This document shows, piece by piece, positions 1 through 4,689 of a stretch of 8,288 nt of DNA (the stretch's first letter is position 1; every line of letters starts with the position of its first letter). The notes below the pieces were generated by a model. It saw nothing but the letters and a program-made list of their open reading frames with translations, had not been told where the DNA came from and ran no database searches. The translations under genes were made by a program, and so were the position numbers. Source of the stretch: JAWLBW01 sp041687475 (lineage in GTDB: Bacteria; J088; JAWLBW01); assembly GCA_041687475.1 (NCBI GenBank), contig JAWLBW010000210.1:1-8288 (forward strand), in the 5' to 3' direction.

Positions 1-76
1 CGACGCGGAATGCCCGATTGCCAATGCCCGATGCTCAAGTCGGCTATGCCGTGCAATCAGGGCGCTGTACTTATTC
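1..76 (+). repeat. Intergenic direct repeat, copy 1 (cut by left edge)
   Basis: This stretch is repeated almost exactly 175 bases downstream (176-252). I count three substitutions and one single-base insertion between the copies. It starts with GACGCGG, the right arm of a hairpin whose left arm lies outside the window. It continues with heptamers at 9-43 (AATGCCC, GATTGCC, AATGCCC, GATGCTC, AAGTCGG) and ends in CTTATTC, which leads into a GACGACC-type heptad tract. No coding potential is apparent. The copies are seen directly; their mobility is inferred. Confidence 0.85.
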
Positions 77-77
77 C

Positions 78-112
78 GACGTCTGACGTCCGACTACCGA
101 CGACCGACTTGC
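78..112 (+). repeat. GACGACC-type heptanucleotide tract 1
   Basis: Five consecutive 7-mers starting with GAC are in perfect register: GACGTCT, GACGTCC, GACTACC, GACGACC, GACTTGC. The tract is preceded by CTTATTC and followed by GCAGCCGTAT. Similar flanks surround the tracts near 254, 394 and 1267, so tract and flanks form one recurring module. Nothing suggests translation. Confidence 0.8.
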
Positions 113-137
113 AGCCGTATCGCACGTGCAGAGGATA

Positions 138-162
138 CACGGAGACGCAAAGACGCAGAGGG
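138..162 (+). repeat. Low-complexity CGGAGACGCAAAGACGCAGAGG tract, split by an 8-nt word
   Basis: The word AGACGCA(A/G) occurs twice in direct succession at 143-158 inside a purine-rich segment. It sits between the first heptad module and the next hairpin. It is short and non-coding, and its period looks like 8 rather than the 7 seen in the other intergenic words of this window. Confidence 0.5.
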
Positions 163-165
163 GGG

Positions 166-183
166 CCGCGTCTTACGACGCGG
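166..183. repeat. Hairpin CCGCGTC-TTAC-GACGCGG
   Basis: This is a perfect 7-bp inverted repeat (166-172 and 177-183) with a 4-nt loop. It is followed directly by AATGCCC-type heptads. The same hairpin-plus-heptads arrangement recurs at 2729 and, inverted, twice at 3074-3121, so it is one member of a repeat family. There is no U-rich tail, so it does not look like an intrinsic terminator. Confidence 0.75.
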
Positions 184-252
184 AATGCCCGATTGCCAAT
201 GCCCGATGCCCAAGTCGGCTATGCCGTGCAATCCAGGGCGATGTCCTTATTC
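176..252 (+). repeat. Intergenic direct repeat, copy 2
   Basis: This is the near-identical partner of the repeat at 1-76, complete on its left side. It contains the same AATGCCC, GATTGCC, AATGCCC heptads (184-211), the segment ending GTCGGCTATGCCGTGCAATC, and the terminal CTTATTC. The short distance between the copies and their high identity indicate a recent duplication or two insertions of the same element. Confidence 0.85.
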
Positions 253-253
253 G

Positions 254-288
254 GACGACTGACGACCGACGTCCGACGACCGGCCTGA
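254..288 (+). repeat. GACGACC-type heptanucleotide tract 2
   Basis: Four in-register 7-mers (GACGACT, GACGACC, GACGTCC, GACGACC) are followed by a decayed one (GGCCTGA). The tract sits immediately after the direct repeat ending in CTTATTC, as tract 1 does. A short continuation (GACGACC, GACTTGC, then GCAGCCGTACCGCACGT) is found at 394-419, apparently separated from this tract by inserted hairpins. Confidence 0.75.
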
Positions 289-331
289 AGCCAGTCTTCC
301 CTTTCCTGAAAGCGAAGCGTAGTCAGGTGAT

Positions 332-375
332 GCTCGCCGACGGCGAGCCGCAGTCATACCCCCATGCAATGGGGG
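332..375. repeat. Two adjacent perfect hairpins
   Basis: GCTCGCC (332-338) pairs perfectly with GGCGAGC (342-348) over a 3-nt loop. Ten bases on, CCCCCAT (359-365) pairs with ATGGGGG (369-375) over GCA. They lie about 80 bases before the peroxiredoxin-like gene, between two parts of a heptad module. They may be inserted repeats or a 5' untranslated structure. No U-tract follows either stem. Confidence 0.6.
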
Positions 376-393
376 CGCAGGGGGAGAGCTTCC

Positions 394-419
394 GACGACC
401 GACTTGCAGCCGTACCGCA
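394..419 (+). repeat. GACGACC heptad remnant with GCAGCCGTACCGCACGT tail
   Basis: Two heptamers (GACGACC, GACTTGC) run into GCAGCCGTACCGCACG, matching the tail of tract 1 (GCAGCCGTATCGCACG at 111). A related tail, GCAGCCGTACATCACG, is at 1324. This marks the right end of the module just before the ribosome binding site of the next gene. Confidence 0.6.
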
Positions 420-452
420 CGTTCGCGACAATGACTCCCAAGGAGACTACTG

Positions 453-992
453 ATGACAGGTATACCCGCAATCGGGTCGCCGGCACCCGATTTTTCCGTC
501 GAAGATGCGTGGGGAAAGCCCCTGCGCCTGCAAGACCTGCGCGGCAAGAAGGTCGTTCTCATCTTTCTGCGTCACCTCGGCTGCCCGCTCTGCCGGTTGG
601 AAATCGCCCAGCTTCGGCAGCGGTTCGAGGCCTTCCGGGCGCGGAACGCCGAAGTCATCGTGGTGGTCGATTCCCCTGCCGAGAGTGTGCGCGAGGCTGC
701 CGAGAAGCAGAAGTTTCCCTTTCACCTGGTTGCCGATCCGGCGCACCGGCTGTACGACACCTATGGGGTACACCGGGGCAGCCTCATGCAGTTTCTGGCC
801 CCCACGGCCGGACTTCGTGCGGGCAAGGCCATGCTGAAGGGCCACGCCCACGGCGCGTTCGAAGGAAGCGAACTGCAACTGCCGGGCGATTTCGTCATCG
901 ATGAAGCGGGCAAGATTGTGCATGCCCATCTCGGGCGGAATATCGCCGACAACTCGCCGCTTGATTTGCTGCTGGCGGCTTGCGGTAAGTGA
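453..992 (+). CDS. Peroxiredoxin-like protein (AhpC/TSA_2-type, thioredoxin fold)
   Basis: This 179-residue protein probably reduces peroxides or thiols in the cytoplasm; no signal peptide is visible. It opens with the usual redoxin stretch (PAPDFSVEDAWGKPLRLQDL), then a beta strand KKVVLIFLR, then HLGCPLCR with Cys44 and Cys47 at the start of a helix. The RHxGCxxCR arrangement is typical of the AhpC/TSA_2 peroxiredoxin-like group rather than classic AhpC. A later strand, GDFVIDEAGKIVHAH, fits the C-terminal half of the fold. A third cysteine lies near the end (Cys177). The ATG at 453 is supported by AAGGAG at 440-445, seven bases upstream. The gene stands alone between repeat-rich gaps, and no promoter is clear. 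The fold assignment is strong; substrate and reductant are unknown. Confidence 0.9.
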   Translation: MTGIPAIGSPAPDFSVEDAWGKPLRLQDLRGKKVVLIFLRHLGCPLCRLEIAQLRQRFEAFRARNAEVIVVVDSPAESVREAAEKQKFPFHLVADPAHRLYDTYGVHRGSLMQFLAPTAGLRAGKAMLKGHAHGAFEGSELQLPGDFVIDEAGKIVHAHLGRNIADNSPLDLLLAACGK

Positions 993-997
993 GATAA

Positions 998-1018
998 GGT
1001 CGCGCTTCGCGCCCACTT
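998..1018. repeat. GGTCGCGC...CCCACTT repeat, copy 1, after the redoxin gene
   Basis: A 21-base segment starting six bases after the stop codon is identical to 2706-2726, which lies 26 bases after the stop of the other + strand gene. Its core CGCG-CTT-CGCG can fold, with GG pairing CC outside and one bulged T. No U-run follows, so intrinsic termination is not supported, although the position after two stop codons is suggestive. Confidence 0.7.
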
Positions 1019-1150
1019 GGTAAGTGAAGTGCGATTTACACAGGAGAGCGCGGGGAGCGCTGAGGGGTGGTGCGCGAAACGCTTGGCTGCTGCGTCTACC
1101 CGCGTGTTTTTTCTTGTTGGCTTGTTGCACGGCACCCTGGTAAATACACG

Positions 1151-1250
1151 GCTGACTCCATCCGCCGGTCCGAATTGAACCGGGCCTTCCTCTTCACAAG
1201 AGGAAGGCAGACCGTGACATCTTCCATCCCGGCACGCGTGCTGCACGTTG
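1151..1250 (+). repeat. 100-bp hairpin-bearing intergenic element, copy A
   Basis: This matches 2782-2881 at roughly 87% identity by hand alignment (13 differences, including two single-base indels). Both copies start with GCTGACTCCATC and end in GCACGTTG. In the middle is a perfect 11-bp hairpin, GCCTTCCTCTT (1184-1194), loop CAC, AAGAGGAAGGC (1198-1208), which is identical in the two copies. No transposase is encoded. The small size, conserved boundaries and central palindrome resemble a non-autonomous or REP/MITE-like repeat. That class assignment is an inference. Confidence 0.75.
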
Positions 1251-1253
1251 CTG

Positions 1254-1280
1254 CTGTACTTATTCGGACGACCGACGTCC
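1254..1280 (+). repeat. GACGACC heptad module remnant
   Basis: CTGTACTTATTCG followed by GACGACC (1267-1273) and GACGTCC (1274-1280) repeats the entry flank and first heptamers of the modules at 66-112 and 241-288. The matching exit flank, GCAGCCGTACATCACG, starts at 1324, so this copy is interrupted by about 40 bases of other sequence. Confidence 0.6.
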
Positions 1281-1312
1281 AGAGCCTGCCCTGAGTGAAA
1301 CGAATGGGTCCG
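1281..1312 (+). repeat. AGAGCCTGCCCTGAG-type repeat word, copy 1
   Basis: AGAGCCTGCCCTGAGTGAAA followed by CGAATGGG sits inside the heptad module. A diverged copy on the opposite strand is at 4876-4908 (read on the - strand: AGAGCCTGTGCTGAGCGACG then GCGAAGTATCGG). I recall words of this form as common in intergenic DNA of several unrelated bacteria, but that comparison is from memory and was not checked. Confidence 0.5.
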
Positions 1313-1344
1313 GCGACCATCGTGCAGCCGTACATCACGTCGAA

Positions 1345-1356
1345 TGGCTGCAGCCA
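1345..1356. promoter_or_regulatory. Perfect 12-bp palindrome TGGCTGCAGCCA
   Basis: A perfect dyad lies about 100 bases before the start of the DUF21/CBS gene and 12 bases upstream of a possible -10 element. The position would suit an operator, but no known regulator motif is recognised and it may belong to the surrounding repeats. Confidence 0.25.
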
Positions 1357-1365
1357 ATGGCAATA

Positions 1366-1374
1366 TGCTACAGT
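1366..1374 (+). promoter_or_regulatory. Possible extended -10 promoter (TGC-TACAGT)
   Basis: TGCTACAGT resembles an extended -10 (TGnTATAAT) with four of six -10 matches. No convincing -35 lies 16-18 bases upstream. It would give an mRNA leader of about 75 bases for the following gene. This is a weak prediction from sequence only. Confidence 0.25.
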
Positions 1375-1455
1375 AATCGAAATTGACCAAGCGACGGACG
1401 ATGGCCGCGCTCAGCCCGAAAGGCCCCGCCCGTAACTCAACGAGGAGTCTGATTC

Positions 1456-2679
1456 TTGTCTTCCACCCCTTCGCCGAGCGAACCTCCGCCAGCACCTGTG
1501 CGGTCTTCGGTCGGTTTTCTTGTAGCGCTCTTCCTTCTACTACCCCAGAGTCTCGCCGCCGATCAGATGCAGGCAACCACAGAGGCCGCTCCTACCAGCG
1601 CCGATGTTGTCCTGCTTGTTCTGTTCGTGGCTCTTGCGCTGGGGTTTTCCTTTCTCTGCTCGATTGCCGAGGCCGTTCTTCTGAGCGTTACGCCTTCGTA
1701 CATTGAACAGCAGAAGGAGAAGCACCCGAAACGTGCCGTCCTGCTCAAGAAGCTCAAGCAGGACAATGTCGACCAGTCGCTGGCAGCGATTCTCACCCTC
1801 AACACCATCGCGCACACCCTGGGCGCCATCGGGTCGGGCGCGAAGGCCTCCATCGTATTCGGAAGCGCCTGGTTCGGGCTGTTCTCGGCGGTCATGACCC
1901 TGCTGATTCTTTTTGCGTCGGAGATCATTCCGAAAACCATCGGCGCGGTTTACTGGCCGCGTCTGGTGGCGCCGACCACTCTTTTCGTGCGCAGCCTGAT
2001 TATTGTGCTGTACCCGATCGTATGGGTCTCGGAGAAACTTACCAAGGTCATCTCGCGAGGGAAGGAAGTGCATGTCTTCAGTCGCGACGAGTTTCTGGCC
2101 ATGGCCCGACTGGGCGTTGTTTCGGGACATATCGAAGACAAGGAGTCGCGCATCATCGAGAATCTTCTTCAGCTGAACTCGATTCGTGTTCGCGACGTCA
2201 TGACCCCTGTCAGCGTGGTCACGGCCTTTGAAGAGGGACGCACGCTCGAACAGGTGCTGCGTACGGTCGTCGACAAGCCTTTCTCGCGTTTTCCCATCTA
2301 CCACGAGAAGTTCGACGAGGTAACCGGATTCGTGCTGAAGGACGAAATACTCTTGAAGCACGCCCAAGGGCAGACCGACCTGCCGCTGAAGTCACTTCGG
2401 CGCGAAGTGCTCGTGCTGCCCTTTACGGTATCGGTATCGGTGGCGTTCGAGCGTCTGCTGCGTGAGCGGCAGCAGATTGCGGTCGTCTTCGATGAGTACG
2501 GCGGCTTTCGGGGTCTGGTGTCGCTTGAAGACGTCATCGAGACCTTGCTTGGCGTCGAGATCGTCGACGAATCGGACACGCGTATCGACATGCGCGAGCT
2601 TGCCAGAAAGCTGTGGCGGGAAAGGGCCAAGGCCCTGGGCGTCGATGTCGAGACGACCGCCGATCGCGACGTGACGTAA
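1456..2679 (+). CDS. DUF21 (CNNM) membrane protein with CBS pair, CorC/TlyC-like
   Basis: This 407-residue integral membrane protein belongs to the CNNM/CorC group, linked in other organisms to Mg2+ or Co2+ transport. The start is TTG at 1456, supported by CGAGGAG at 1441-1447. Residues 16-35 are hydrophobic and end in SLAAD, like a signal peptide. An ATG at 1567 (residue 38) is the alternative start and would remove that segment. Hydrophobic stretches near 50-77, 106-126, 133-158 and 171-191 form the DUF21 domain, with the hallmark SEIIPKT at 155-161. Two CBS motifs follow, VRDVMTPVSVVTAF... (about 244-300) and LPFTVSVSVAFERLL...FRGLVSLEDVIE (about 320-370). The protein ends about 37 residues later, so the CorC_HlyC C-terminal domain of many relatives is absent. 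Transport activity is unproven. Confidence 0.9.
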   Translation: MSSTPSPSEPPPAPVRSSVGFLVALFLLLPQSLAADQMQATTEAAPTSADVVLLVLFVALALGFSFLCSIAEAVLLSVTPSYIEQQKEKHPKRAVLLKKLKQDNVDQSLAAILTLNTIAHTLGAIGSGAKASIVFGSAWFGLFSAVMTLLILFASEIIPKTIGAVYWPRLVAPTTLFVRSLIIVLYPIVWVSEKLTKVISRGKEVHVFSRDEFLAMARLGVVSGHIEDKESRIIENLLQLNSIRVRDVMTPVSVVTAFEEGRTLEQVLRTVVDKPFSRFPIYHEKFDEVTGFVLKDEILLKHAQGQTDLPLKSLRREVLVLPFTVSVSVAFERLLRERQQIAVVFDEYGGFRGLVSLEDVIETLLGVEIVDESDTRIDMRELARKLWRERAKALGVDVETTADRDVT

Positions 2680-2705
2680 GGGGCAATTTCCGACGTAATC
2701 GATAG

Positions 2706-2726
2706 GGTCGCGCTTCGCGCCCACTT
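2706..2726. repeat. GGTCGCGC...CCCACTT repeat, copy 2, after the DUF21/CBS gene
   Basis: This is identical over 21 bases to 998-1018. Both copies lie just downstream of a + strand stop codon. Here it is directly followed by the CGCGTC/GACGCG hairpin module. The foldable CGCG-CTT-CGCG core lacks a poly-U tail. Confidence 0.7.
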
Positions 2727-2728
2727 TG

Positions 2729-2778
2729 CGCGTCTACGACGCGAATGGCCGATGTCCAATCGCCAATGCCCAAGCCGA
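2729..2778 (+). repeat. CGCGTC/GACGCG hairpin plus AATGCCC heptads
   Basis: A 6-bp stem (2729-2734 with 2738-2743, loop TAC) is followed by five in-register 7-mers: AATGGCC, GATGTCC, AATCGCC, AATGCCC, AAGCCGA. This is the same composite seen at 166-218, with more changes in the heptamers, so it is an older or diverged family member. Confidence 0.7.
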
Positions 2779-2781
2779 CCC

Positions 2782-2881
2782 GCTGACTCCATCCCCCAGG
2801 CCGGAATTGAAACGGGCCTTCCTCTTCACAAGAGGAAGGCAGACCGTGCGCACTTCCATACGGGACGCGTGCCGCACGTTG
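2782..2881 (+). repeat. 100-bp hairpin-bearing intergenic element, copy B
   Basis: This is the partner of 1151-1250 in the same orientation. The central perfect hairpin is GCCTTCCTCTT (2816-2826), loop CAC, AAGAGGAAGGC (2830-2840). Both copies lie downstream of a + strand gene, after a copy of the 21-base repeat, but the sequence between that repeat and the element differs between copies. The two gaps therefore share modules rather than being simple duplicates. Confidence 0.75.
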
Positions 2882-2984
2882 TCGGGGGAAGTTCACATCG
2901 AGTCGGTGAGCACGGTGAGCTGCGCGCGGAGGGCCGTTCGTACCCGTACGCCTGCCCTGCGCGCCCCGACAAACCCGACGCCCC

Positions 2985-3019
2985 GCATACCCTTCCTCTT
3001 GTGAAGAGGAAGGGTATGC
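2985..3019. repeat. Perfect 16-bp hairpin with CCCTTCCTCTT core
   Basis: GCATACCCTTCCTCTT (2985-3000) pairs perfectly with AAGAGGAAGGGTATGC (3004-3019) over the loop GTG. The inner ten bases of each arm are the same as in the hairpins of elements A and B, but the loop is the complement (GTG instead of CAC), as if the core were inverted. It lies between the convergent DUF21/CBS gene and leuA. No U-tract follows on either strand, so an intrinsic terminator is not supported, although a stem this strong could slow polymerase or protect mRNA 3' ends. Confidence 0.75.
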
Positions 3020-3050
3020 CGTAACATCCGAGGGGCCCGTGCTGCACGGA

Positions 3051-3121
3051 AACCGATTTGGGCATTGGGCATCCCGCGTCGCAGACGCGGCTCCATTGCG
3101 CATCCCGCGTCGCAGACGCGG
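3051..3121 (-). repeat. Tandem 31-bp repeat with two CCGCGTC/GACGCGG hairpins
   Basis: A 24-base unit beginning GCATCCCGCGTCGCAG occurs at 3069-3092 and 3100-3123, offset by 31 bases. Each unit carries a perfect 7-bp stem (3074-3080/3084-3090 and 3105-3111/3115-3121). Read on the - strand, the inner stem is followed by GATGCCC, AATGCCC, AAATCGG, the same composite as at 166 and 2729 but inverted. The outer copy abuts the leuA stop codon. It may act as a 3' structure for leuA mRNA. It lacks a U-rich tail. Confidence 0.75.
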
Positions 3122-3122
3122 C

Positions 3123-4268
3123 TTAGGCCATCAACATCCGCAAATCGGCATCCCCTATCTCCTTGCGCTCGTCGGCCAAAGCTTTGAAGGCTTTGAAGAC
3201 ACGGTCAACGATGCCGTCATCGACCTGATACCCGAGCGTTTCCAAGCGCTTGCGTACGGCGTGCCGGCCGCTGTGCTTGCCGAGAACAAGCATGCGTTCG
3301 TCGCTGGCGCCGACGTCTGCGGGCCGCATGATTTCGTAGGTCATGCGGTTCTTCAAAACGCCGTCCTGGTGTATGCCCGATTCGTGGGCGAAGGCATTGC
3401 CGCCCACAATGGCCTTGTTGGCCTGCACCGTTATGCCCGTGGCTTCGACCACCATGCGGCTCGTGGGTCCGAGCTCCCGCGTATCCACTCCCGTTTCGAA
3501 GGGAAAGACGTCGGGGCGGGTGCGCATGGCCATGACGACTTCTTCAAGCGCGGCATTGCCGGCCCGTTCGCCGATGCCGTTGACCGTGCATTCGACCTGC
3601 CGGGCGCCCGCCTTCACGGCCGCGAGGCTGTTCGTGACCGCCATGCCCAAATCGTCGTGGCAGTGCGCCGAGAGCACGACATCCACACTCCTGCGCACGT
3701 TCGCTTCGAGATAGCCGATGAGCGCGCCGTAGTCCCAGGGGGTGGCGTAGCCGACGGTGTCGGGGATGTTGATGACCGTGGACCCGGCATCCACAGCCGT
3801 CTGAAATACCTGCACGAGAAAGTCGCGGTCGCTGCGGCTCGCGTCTTCGGCGCTGAACTGCACGTGCCGCACGTGGGCCCGCGCCTGTTCGACCGATCGG
3901 CGCACCCGGTCGAGCACCTGGCTGCGGGTCATCTTGAGCTTGTGCTCCATGTGCAAATCGCTGGTCGAAATGAACACGTGCACGGCCGGACGGGCAGCCG
4001 GGGCCACCGCCGCGACGGCGCGCTCGATATCGCCCGGGTTGCAGCGGGCCAGCGCCATGATCGCGGGTCCGCTTACCTCACGGGCAATGGCCTGCACGGC
4101 TTCGAAGTCGCCGCGACTGGCGGCCGGAAAACCGGCCTCGATGATGTCGACGCCGAGGCGCGCGAGCTGCTTCGCCACACGGAGTTTGGCGGCCGGCGTC
4201 ATACTTGCGCCCGGACTCTGCTCGCCGTCGCGCAAGGTGGTATCCATGATGAAAACGCGTTGGGACAT
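3123..4268 (-). CDS. leuA: 2-isopropylmalate synthase, short form lacking the regulatory domain
   Basis: This enzyme condenses acetyl-CoA with 2-oxoisovalerate, the first committed step of leucine synthesis. The 381-residue protein has DTTLRDGEQSPG at 9-20 (Asp9 metal ligand, Arg13 catalytic), HCHDD at 202-206 (His202 and His204 metal ligands), NGIGERAGNAALEE at 230-243 (Asn238), and the IPMS signatures AFAHESGIHQDGVLK and LGKHSGRHA near 292-306 and 329-337. It stops right after the linker, whereas typical LeuA is about 510 residues with a C-terminal leucine-binding domain. No remnant of that domain follows in any frame, only repeats. The ATG at 4268 has GGAGGAG at 4272-4278. An in-frame start 35 codons upstream lies in the structured leader and is unlikely. 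Homocitrate or citramalate synthase is possible but fits the signatures less well. A leader ORF lies upstream. Confidence 0.88.
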   Translation of the reverse strand: MSQRVFIMDTTLRDGEQSPGASMTPAAKLRVAKQLARLGVDIIEAGFPAASRGDFEAVQAIAREVSGPAIMALARCNPGDIERAVAAVAPAARPAVHVFISTSDLHMEHKLKMTRSQVLDRVRRSVEQARAHVRHVQFSAEDASRSDRDFLVQVFQTAVDAGSTVINIPDTVGYATPWDYGALIGYLEANVRRSVDVVLSAHCHDDLGMAVTNSLAAVKAGARQVECTVNGIGERAGNAALEEVVMAMRTRPDVFPFETGVDTRELGPTSRMVVEATGITVQANKAIVGGNAFAHESGIHQDGVLKNRMTYEIMRPADVGASDERMLVLGKHSGRHAVRKRLETLGYQVDDGIVDRVFKAFKALADERKEIGDADLRMLMA

Positions 4269-4271
4269 GTG

Positions 4272-4278
4272 CTCCTCC
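4272..4278 (-). promoter_or_regulatory. leuA ribosome binding site GGAGGAG
   Basis: This strong Shine-Dalgarno ends three bases before the ATG at 4268, with its GGAGG core five bases away. It decides the leuA start. It is perfectly complementary to CTCCTCC at 4535-4541, the Leu-Leu codons of the upstream leader ORF. A 7-bp stem, TTCCCCC/GGGGGAA (4303-4309 with 4283-4289 on the + strand), sits just upstream of it in the mRNA. Confidence 0.7.
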
Positions 4279-4282
4279 ACAC

Positions 4283-4309
4283 TTCCCCCAGCTTCTTCTA
4301 CGGGGGGAA
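4283..4309 (-). promoter_or_regulatory. Hairpin immediately upstream of the leuA ribosome binding site
   Basis: In the mRNA, TTCCCCC is followed by a 13-base loop and GGGGGAA, a perfect 7-bp stem ending four bases before the Shine-Dalgarno. A second stem, CCTGCG-CAGC-CGCAGG (4341-4356), lies just upstream. Neither is followed by a U-run, so they look like translational or structural elements rather than terminators. Confidence 0.45.
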
Positions 4310-4381
4310 TCAATTCGGTACGGTTCGGTCGGAAGTCGGTCCTGCGGCTGCGCAGGCGGGTGACCGCGAACAAACGAAGGA

Positions 4382-4528
4382 GCCCCTGGCAAAAGTGCGC
4401 GTCGAAGAGACGACGTCGCTCTCTCAGGTGGAAAACGTCTCTACAGCAGCGCCGTTCGCAAGGCGCCGATGTCTCAAGCTGAAATGGGTCGGGAGACGGA
4501 GAACCCCTGAAAGACTTTTACCAGGGGC
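4382..4528 (-). promoter_or_regulatory. leuA leader: 14-bp long-range pairing, candidate attenuator
   Basis: In the transcript, GCCCCTGGTAAAAG (4528 down to 4515) can pair with CTTTTGCCAGGGGC (4395 down to 4382), giving 13 Watson-Crick pairs and one G-U and enclosing 119 bases. The 5' arm contains the last two codons and the stop of the leader ORF, so a ribosome reading that ORF would block it. A competing local hairpin uses the same CCCCTG with CAGGGG at 4504-4509. Other stems lie inside the loop, such as GAGAGA/TCTCTT near 4401-4422. The complementarity is seen directly; a leucine-responsive switch is inferred. No classic terminator with a U-run is evident, so control could act on translation or through Rho. 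Confidence 0.55.
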
Positions 4529-4607
4529 GTCGTAGGAGGAGGGTAGACGCACGGAGGGTGTCGACGGCCGAAGGCTTCGTGACAACGATATGAGTCGTGG
4601 TGTTCAT
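4518..4607 (-). CDS. leuA leader peptide (29 residues), candidate attenuation ORF
   Basis: This small ORF begins MNTTTHIVVTK, continues PSAVDTLRAST and ends LLLRRPW. It has a good Shine-Dalgarno, GAGGAG (4614-4619), six bases before its ATG, and starts about 50 bases after a clear promoter. A Leu-Leu-Leu run (CTC CTC CTA, 4533-4541) and an Ile-Val-Val run are what ribosome-mediated attenuators of branched-chain amino acid genes show. The stop lies inside the 5' arm of a 14-bp long-range pairing. It ends 249 bases before leuA, its only downstream gene. It probably has no function as a peptide: its translation would report leucyl-tRNA supply. A chance ORF remains possible because only three adjacent leucines are present. 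Confidence 0.6.
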   Translation of the reverse strand: MNTTTHIVVTKPSAVDTLRASTLLLRRPW

Positions 4608-4661
4608 ATCAGGCTCCTCAAGGTCTACCGTTCACCCGGAGAAACGGGTGCGCGTGATCAG

Positions 4662-4689
4662 AGTATAGCACATTCGGGTGGACCGGCAA
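4662..4689 (-). promoter_or_regulatory. Promoter of the leuA leader (TTGCCG-16-TATACT)
   Basis: On the - strand, TTGCCG (4689-4684) and TATACT (4667-4662) are separated by 16 bases. Matches to the sigma-70 consensus are four of six and five of six. Transcription would start near 4655, followed by a small hairpin, CACCCG-TTTCTC-CGGGTG (4633-4650), then the leader ORF ribosome binding site. The position just ahead of the leader ORF supports it. Confidence 0.6.

Noticed and set aside
1..407. CRISPR-like array
   Set aside because: Repeats are 7-nt words or long composites without regular repeat-spacer alternation, and no cas gene is present.
2985..3019. Bidirectional intrinsic terminator between the convergent genes
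   Set aside because: The stem is perfect but there is no T-run on either side, and the core is shared with dispersed repeats.
4269..4373. 35-codon N-terminal extension of leuA
   Set aside because: Family homology starts at MSQRVFIMDTTLRDGEQ, the strong ribosome binding site precedes 4268, and the extension lies in structured leader RNA.
3039..4535. 498-codon open frame on the + strand opposite leuA
   Set aside because: It mirrors the leuA codons on the other strand, has no family motif and runs through the leader and repeats; leuA motifs on the - strand are unambiguous.
4269..4660. T-box riboswitch ahead of leuA
   Set aside because: The conserved T-box sequence (AGGGTGGNACCGCG) is not present on the - strand; a leader ORF is present instead.
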